NCBI GenBank assembly: GCA_013375355.1
Contig: JABXJV010000589.1
Span: 1-11,838 of the forward strand
Direction of reading: 5' to 3'
DNA length: 11,838 nucleotides
DNA from: Candidatus Helarchaeota archaeon
Lineage (GTDB): Archaea > Asgardarchaeota > Lokiarchaeia > Helarchaeales > JABXJV01
Under the pieces are notes generated by a model. The model was not told the origin of the DNA and did no database searches. It saw nothing but the letters and a program-made list of their open reading frames with translations. The first letter of the stretch is position 1, and each line of letters starts with the position of its first letter. Both the position numbers and the translations under genes were made by a program. Shown here in pieces: positions 7,890 to 11,838 of the stretch.

Positions 7890-8609
7890 TTAAAGCATTA
7901 CAACTATCCCTTTGTCGTCATTAATTTCAAATGGATAGCGCTTCAATGAATGAGAAGTCCCCCTCATTTTTCTTACTACTAGACTGCGTTTTAACTCTCC
8001 TGCTTCTTCCTCGAGATATAGGAGAATTACACCTTGAGCTATAAATTCTTCGACACCATATCTGGTAAAAACGTCTCCTGCAGGTACTTCAGAAGTCATA
8101 AGTGATGTACAGTTTATTTCTCGTAATAAAGCACTTAAACGAAATATTGCCGTTCTTATGTTTATAGTACCCTCAAATTGCATGCCTAAACCTGCAATTG
8201 AGTCAATTACAACTCTTTTAGCGCCTATTTCTTTAGTTGTACGATATATCTCTTGTGCTAATGTATTAACATCAAAACCTCTTCGTAGAGCAAATTTTTC
8301 ACCAGTAGGAAGACCAGCTTTACTTGATGCAGCATCAATTATAGCGAATTTTTTTTGTTCTTCTAAAACCGTTAAATCCCATTTAAACAAGGAAGCTTCC
8401 TTTCGCAATTCGTTAGGCATTTCTTCCAAAGTTACTAAAATTCCAGGTTCATCAAATAATTTTGCACCTTGATAAAGAAATTGTGTACACAAAATTGTTT
8501 TTCCAGTCCCTGCACACCCGGTTACTAATATATTGTGTCCTTTAATTAAACCACCATGTAAAATTTCATCAAGACCTGGAACTCCAGTTTTAACTCTCTC
8601 ATCAGCCAC
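7890..8609 (-). CDS. Single-domain KaiC-like RecA-superfamily ATPase
   Basis: A 239-residue protein with one KaiC/RadA-type ATPase domain: VPGLDEILHGGL (10-21), Walker A GCAGTGKT (31-38), the paired catalytic-type glutamates LEE (61-63) and Walker B RVVIDS (132-137). This family's single-domain archaeal members are thought to be signalling ATPases; no circadian role is implied, since KaiC clock proteins carry two such domains and work with KaiA/KaiB. The GTG start is fixed by GAGGGTGA (8614-8621) four nt upstream and by the family's usual '.R..TGv.GLDe.l.GG' opening. It lies 20 bp downstream of the Lrp-type gene on the same strand, so the two are probably one transcript, with the regulator upstream. 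Archaeal KaiC-like ATPases are often encoded beside regulators or response modules. The substrate or partner is unknown. Confidence 0.92.
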   Translation of the reverse strand: MADERVKTGVPGLDEILHGGLIKGHNILVTGCAGTGKTILCTQFLYQGAKLFDEPGILVTLEEMPNELRKEASLFKWDLTVLEEQKKFAIIDAASSKAGLPTGEKFALRRGFDVNTLAQEIYRTTKEIGAKRVVIDSIAGLGMQFEGTINIRTAIFRLSALLREINCTSLMTSEVPAGDVFTRYGVEEFIAQGVILLYLEEEAGELKRSLVVRKMRGTSHSLKRYPFEINDDKGIVVML

Positions 8610-8613
8610 AGAT

Positions 8614-8621
8614 TCACCCTC
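8614..8621 (-). promoter_or_regulatory. Shine-Dalgarno site that fixes the GTG start of the KaiC-like gene
   Basis: On the minus strand GAGGGTGA is followed by four bases and then GTG. It matches the complement of the archaeal 16S rRNA 3' end (core GGTGA) and lies in the 20-bp gap after the Lrp-type stop, so translation restarts within a shared transcript. Confidence 0.6.
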
Positions 8622-8629
8622 ATATGATA

Positions 8630-9124
8630 TTATAAACTAGTAAAACCTTCACCTTTTACAATTTTATTAATTCTTGAAACAGATAACTCGCCAATATCAG
8701 GATTATGGTTAAGTTCGGTTATAATTTGATCCAATTCTGCTTCATTTCTTGTTAGTATAAGAGCACATATATTATTATCTGATGTATTGGCTAGAAACTT
8801 AACATTTTTCATTTTCGATAAGTATTCAGTCAATTCATTTAACCTCTTGATTGAAATATCTTCAACGATATGCCCACCGACTTTTAGAGTAATCCATGCA
8901 ATAATATGAAAGCCTAAAGTCTCTGGGGGTATTATTATAGAGAATTTTTTGATTATGCCCAACTCTCTTAATTTTCGTACCCGAAAATGTACTGTCGTAT
9001 CAGGTACATTAAGTTTTTTGGCAATATTTGTAAAAGGCATCCTTGAATCATCTTGTAAAAATTCTAAAATTTTATTATCTAATTCGTCTAATTCTCCCTT
9101 AGTTGAGCTATCTTGTTTCTTCAT
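8630..9124 (-). CDS. Lrp/AsnC-family transcriptional regulator
   Basis: A 164-residue protein of typical family length. The N-terminal winged helix-turn-helix runs from LDELDNKILEFLQDDSRMPF through TNIAKKLNVPDTTVHFRVRKLRELGII (about residues 12-60), close to the classic Lrp/AsnC pattern in which the second helix (PDTTVHFRVRKL) reads the DNA. After a linker (IPPETLGFHIIAWITLKV) comes a RAM-like ligand-binding and oligomerisation domain (about 75-155). Members usually form dimers or octamers, respond to amino acids or other small ligands, and often repress their own gene. The likely co-regulated target is the downstream KaiC-like ATPase. The ATG has only a weak Shine-Dalgarno (GATGA), and a 13-bp palindrome lies 24-36 bp upstream. 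The ligand cannot be predicted from this sequence. Confidence 0.92.
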   Translation of the reverse strand: MKKQDSSTKGELDELDNKILEFLQDDSRMPFTNIAKKLNVPDTTVHFRVRKLRELGIIKKFSIIIPPETLGFHIIAWITLKVGGHIVEDISIKRLNELTEYLSKMKNVKFLANTSDNNICALILTRNEAELDQIITELNHNPDIGELSVSRINKIVKGEGFTSL

Positions 9125-9147
9125 TAATCTTCATCTGATTTTTTACC

Positions 9148-9160
9148 ACTTATAATAAGT
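9148..9160. promoter_or_regulatory. Candidate autoregulatory operator of the Lrp-type gene
   Basis: ACTTATAATAAGT is a perfect 13-bp palindrome with 6-bp arms around a central A. It lies 24-36 bp before the regulator's ATG and overlaps a TATA-like TTATTATAA, where bound regulator would block initiation. Lrp-family proteins commonly bind AT-centred 13-15-bp palindromes. A palindrome of this size is not rare by chance in DNA this AT-rich, so position is the main support. Confidence 0.35.
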
Positions 9161-9209
9161 TTATTTTTTTTATGTATTAAATATTTTTAACTATATTTGA
9201 AGATTTAAC

Positions 9210-9236
9210 AATTTCTTGAAAAATTTTTGAGAAATT
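9210..9236. repeat. 27-bp imperfect palindrome between the EMC6-like and Lrp-type genes
   Basis: Arms AATTTCT and AGAAATT flank an AAAA-A-TTTT core, with 11 of 13 base pairs matched and both mismatches being G-T. It lies 86-112 bp upstream of the regulator's ATG and 88 bp after the EMC6-like stop on the same strand. It could be a second Lrp-type site or an RNA hairpin at the end of the EMC6-like transcript. Some such palindromes are expected by chance at this composition. Confidence 0.35.
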
Positions 9237-9323
9237 CGAAATTATCAAATTATTACTTCAAATCAAATATTAGAAATTATGAGCGAAAAGTGTAAGTTTG
9301 GGTTTATACATGATATTTAATAA

Positions 9324-9674
9324 TTAAGGATAAAAAATCGGGATACCATATACTGAAATCCACCATATGGTATGTACAGTCGTCCAAAGTAATAACCAAA
9401 TAAAAACATAAGTTCCAAAGCCTTCTGTAAGAATCTTTCCCTTTCCTCCAATTTCATTTAAGTCAATTTTTACTACTTTCCATACAACTAAAAAATGTAT
9501 TACTACCAAACTCCAACCAAATCCCACACCCCAAGCTTGGGAATGTTCTATTTGAGTAAGTGTTAAGATAAAACAACCTAATGTTGCAATTGCGGCCAAA
9601 ATAATTTTTGATACGTAAATTTTGCCTTTGAGACTCATTTCATCGATTTTTGTTTTTAATTTACCATGATTCAT
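9324..9674 (-). CDS. Three-helix membrane protein, candidate EMC6/Rab5IF family
   Basis: A 116-residue protein with a short basic N-terminus and three predicted membrane helices: about 21-40 (VSKIILAAIATLGCFILTLT), 48-68 (WGVGFGWSLVVIHFLVVWKV) and 84-108. The loop between helices 2 and 3 is charged (KIDLNEIGGKGK). Helix 3 reads TYVFIWLLLWTTVH, which aligns without gaps to human EMC6 TYVLFWTFLYGMVH (recalled from memory) at 7 of 14 positions; length, three-helix topology and the charged loop before helix 3 also agree. EMC6 is a core subunit of the ER membrane protein complex, pairing with an Oxa1/YidC-type subunit to insert membrane proteins; here the equivalent site would be the plasma membrane. 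The ATG is preceded by AAGGG at 8-nt spacing. It is divergent from the RqcH gene across 138 bp. The open frame is solid; the family assignment is a by-eye inference. Confidence 0.8.
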   Translation of the reverse strand: MNHGKLKTKIDEMSLKGKIYVSKIILAAIATLGCFILTLTQIEHSQAWGVGFGWSLVVIHFLVVWKVVKIDLNEIGGKGKILTEGFGTYVFIWLLLWTTVHTIWWISVYGIPIFYP

Positions 9675-9758
9675 TACAAAAACCCTTGCATTTATTTTAA
9701 AATTAATGTAAATAAAAATTGTCCTATTTCAAAATAAAAAAATTTTAGAATTACCATT

Positions 9759-9784
9759 GATATTATGAAAAGATATTATGAAAA
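9759..9784. repeat. Perfect 13-bp tandem duplication in a divergent promoter region
   Basis: GATATTATGAAAA occurs twice head to tail with no spacer. The pair lies 28 bp before the RqcH TTG, in the 138-bp spacer shared with the divergent EMC6-like gene. GATATTAT is TATA-like, so the duplication may double a promoter or regulator site; replication slippage alone is also possible. Confidence 0.6.
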
Positions 9785-9801
9785 GAATGTGTTATTATAA
9801 C

Positions 9802-9807
9802 GAGGGT
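9802..9807 (+). promoter_or_regulatory. Shine-Dalgarno site supporting the TTG start of the RqcH gene
   Basis: GAGGGT lies five nt before TTG 9813 but 17 nt before the ATG at 9825, which favours the TTG. The resulting MKYSMSNFDILAIV opening also resembles NFACT-family N-termini. Confidence 0.55.
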
Positions 9808-9812
9808 AACCT

Positions 9813-11838
9813 TTGAAATATTCCATGTCGAACTTTGATATTTTAGCTATTGTTTCAGAAATAAAACCTAAAATTATCGAAGGTAGAATTCAAAAAATAT
9901 ACCAAATAGAAAGTATATTTATTCTTAAATTTAAAACAAAAACTGGGACAATAAATTTATTAGTGGAGACTCCAAATCGAATCCATATCACTGAATATGA
10001 AAGGGGTAAACCAAAGATACCCCCGAACTTTTGTGTAAAATTAAGAAAAAGCACGAAGAATTTGCGTGTTTTGGATTTTTATCAACATAATTTTGATCGA
10101 GTTATAGTTTTAGAATTAGGATATATTCAATCAGAAAAAGAAAATGATTCATTAAAATCAATAATAACTTGTAAAATAATCTTTGAGTTTTTTGATAAAG
10201 GTAATGTTATTTTAACTGATGAAAATAATATTCTAATTTCAGCCTTACGTTATAAAACTATGCGTGATCGCCGAATTATCCCAAACAGAATATTCTTACT
10301 TCCAACAACATCTGGTCAAAATATTATGAATATTACTTTAGAAGATTTTCAAAATACACTTCAAAATTCAAAAAAAAGAATTATCCCCACTTTGGTCAGT
10401 AATTTAAATATTGGTCCTAATTATGCTCAGGAGATTTGCATTAGAGCGAATGTGGACCCTCAAGCTCCATCAAATTCGATACTTGAAAAAAGTGAAGAGA
10501 TCTTTAAAGAAATAAAGAATTTATTGCGCCCATTTAAAGAAAAACAATTTAATCCCCAAATCATTTATAAAAATTCAGAATTTTACGCAATCTCACCAAT
10601 TGACTTACAAATTTTTCAAGACTTGAAAAAGAAGCAATTCAGGACCATTAATGAAGCAGTTGATGAGTTTTATAGCCTTCAAGAAGAAACTATTGAAAAG
10701 AAGCAAATTCTAGAACAAATTTCAGAGTCAAAGGCAAAAATTACAAGACTTGAAAGAATTTTAAATGACCAAAAAAAACAACTTCAAGCTTTGATTAGAA
10801 AAGGAGAAAAATTTAAAGAATACGGCGATTTAATTTATCAAAATCTTGGCTTAATTCAACAATTGGTTGATTTTGTTAATTCTTCTCGTAAAAACAATAT
10901 CTCTTGGAATGAAATAATTTCAAAACTCGAGAAAGATAAAAAAGAAGAGGATAGTTATGCAAAAATCATGACTAAAATAATTCCTAAAAAAGCATTAGTC
11001 GAATTAAAATTTGGAGATACCCAATTTCAAATAGATTTCACGGATTCTCCAACAAAAATTGCAAATAATTTTTATCAAAAATCGAAAAAAATGTTAAAGA
11101 AAAAGGTTGGAGCAGAAAAAGCAATTCAAAATACCTTAAAAAAATTAGAAACTGCAAAATTAGAAGACTCAATAGAGAAACCAATTATAGACAAACCAAG
11201 AAAAAAGCGAGCTCCAAAATGGTTTGAAAAGTTTCGTTGGTTAAAATCATCAGATGGATTTTTAATTTTAGGAGGAAAAGATGTCAAAACAAATGAAATT
11301 ATTGTCAAGAAATATATGAATGATAACGATATATTTATTCATGCTAGTTTTGCTGGAGCACCTGCAGTAATAATTCAAACCGAAGGAAAAGATCTTCCAG
11401 AACAGAGCATTTTAGAGGGAGCCCAATTAGCAATTTCTTATTCTGGTGCTTGGAAAGCAGGGTATAGCCAGGCTGATGTATTTTGGGTTCAGGGATCTCA
11501 AGTAACTTTTACTCCCCCATCAGGAGAATATCGGAAAAAAGGATCATTTATAATCAAAGGTAAAAAAAATATTTTGAAATCTATCCCTGCAACAATTAGA
11601 ATTGGGTTTAAAATCGAAGATGAATATACATATCCCGTAATTTCTCCAGATATAGAACAAAAAGATATACTCTTTCCGGTAGAAATTTGTCCAGGAGATT
11701 TAAAAAGTTCCATTCTAGCAAAAGAAATTATGTCGTATTGGTTATCAAATGTTAAAGATTCAAAACTCCGAAATAAGATAAAACAAATTAATATTGATGA
11801 AATACAGCGTTTAATCCCAACTGGGAAAGGCAAAATAA
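9813..11838 (+). CDS. rqcH: NFACT-family ribosome quality-control protein RqcH/NEMF (3' end outside window)
   Basis: Translating the frame from TTG 9813 gives 675 codons with no stop; it runs off the right edge after GKGKI, so the protein is nearly but not quite complete. Homologues bind stalled large ribosomal subunits carrying peptidyl-tRNA and recruit tRNA to add C-terminal tails that mark nascent chains for degradation. The NFACT-N domain (from residue 5) retains the Asp95-Arg96 pair (NFDRVIVLEL) and the EFFDKGNVILTD segment (125-136), positions important for tRNA and peptide tailing in characterised members. A helical and coiled-coil middle (about 285-400) follows. The NFACT-R domain begins at WFEKFRWLKSSDGFLILGG and continues through DIFIHA, GAPAVII, GAWKAG, FWVQGSQVTFTPPSGEY and GSFIIKGKKN. 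Archaeal tailing is inferred from bacterial RqcH and eukaryotic NEMF/Rqc2. The gene is divergent from the EMC6-like gene. Confidence 0.95.
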   Translation, partial: MKYSMSNFDILAIVSEIKPKIIEGRIQKIYQIESIFILKFKTKTGTINLLVETPNRIHITEYERGKPKIPPNFCVKLRKSTKNLRVLDFYQHNFDRVIVLELGYIQSEKENDSLKSIITCKIIFEFFDKGNVILTDENNILISALRYKTMRDRRIIPNRIFLLPTTSGQNIMNITLEDFQNTLQNSKKRIIPTLVSNLNIGPNYAQEICIRANVDPQAPSNSILEKSEEIFKEIKNLLRPFKEKQFNPQIIYKNSEFYAISPIDLQIFQDLKKKQFRTINEAVDEFYSLQEETIEKKQILEQISESKAKITRLERILNDQKKQLQALIRKGEKFKEYGDLIYQNLGLIQQLVDFVNSSRKNNISWNEIISKLEKDKKEEDSYAKIMTKIIPKKALVELKFGDTQFQIDFTDSPTKIANNFYQKSKKMLKKKVGAEKAIQNTLKKLETAKLEDSIEKPIIDKPRKKRAPKWFEKFRWLKSSDGFLILGGKDVKTNEIIVKKYMNDNDIFIHASFAGAPAVIIQTEGKDLPEQSILEGAQLAISYSGAWKAGYSQADVFWVQGSQVTFTPPSGEYRKKGSFIIKGKKNILKSIPATIRIGFKIEDEYTYPVISPDIEQKDILFPVEICPGDLKSSILAKEIMSYWLSNVKDSKLRNKIKQINIDEIQRLIPTGKGKI

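Noticed and set aside
8158..8472. Plus-strand open frame of 104 codons
   Set aside because: Antisense to the KaiC-like ATPase, which has intact Walker motifs.
8949..9155. Plus-strand open frame of 68 codons
   Set aside because: Antisense to the helix-turn-helix region of the Lrp-type regulator.
9279..9320. 13-codon plus-strand mini-ORF beginning ATGAGCGAAAAG
   Set aside because: Too short, with no Shine-Dalgarno and no recognisable peptide.
11126..11833. Two minus-strand open frames (11126-11308 and 11498-11833)
   Set aside because: Both are antisense to the conserved NFACT-R domain of the RqcH gene.
11836..11838. Terminal TAA taken as the RqcH stop codon
   Set aside because: Out of frame: the codon grid from 9813 reads ATA at 11835-11837, leaving one spare base.

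Overview
The window looks like a chromosomal fragment of an archaeon, most probably an Asgard archaeon (Lokiarchaeia-like). The DNA is very AT-rich. Several starts are GTG or TTG preceded by GAGGGT-type Shine-Dalgarno sequences, and transcription units end in T-tracts rather than GC-rich hairpins. The gene content is archaeal (KaiC-like ATPase, Lrp/AsnC regulator, NFACT/RqcH, fused NnrE-NnrD) together with eukaryote-like families: a gelsolin-like domain, a Roadblock/LC7 domain and a possible EMC6-like membrane protein. The taxonomic call is inferred from this combination; no marker gene is present.

Layout from left to right. (1) Positions 2-3172: a very large surface protein whose 5' end lies outside the window. 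It has an alpha/alpha-toroid-like N-terminal half, beta-sandwich repeats, about 44 N-glycosylation sequons, and a C-terminal membrane anchor with a basic tail. (2) 3186-4751: bifunctional NAD(P)HX epimerase/dehydratase, 13 bp downstream and probably co-transcribed. (3) 5024-5893: gelsolin-like domain, Pro/Gln linker and an unidentified C-terminal domain. (4) 6051-6248: a tiny all-helical protein. (5) 6435-6653, minus strand: a double zinc-ribbon protein. (6) 6929-7810: Roadblock/LC7 protein with a Pro/Ala linker and three short helical repeats. (7) 9124-7890, minus strand: a two-gene unit, Lrp/AsnC-type regulator then single-domain KaiC-like ATPase. (8) 9674-9324, minus strand: a three-helix membrane protein resembling EMC6/Rab5IF. 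(9) 9813 to the right edge: an RqcH/NEMF-family protein, open at the window end; the last TAA in the window is out of frame.

How the genes may work together. The gelsolin-like and Roadblock proteins share an architecture (small alpha/beta domain, proline-rich tether, C-terminal element) and sit close together. This suggests scaffold or adaptor proteins for actin-like filaments and small GTPases, alongside a small helical protein and a zinc-ribbon protein. The right end pairs a candidate membrane-insertion factor divergently with a ribosome quality-control factor. The Lrp-KaiC pair is a probable autoregulated signalling unit. No tRNA, rRNA, CRISPR array, insertion sequence or phage gene was seen, and no gene-free stretch exceeds 300 bp.
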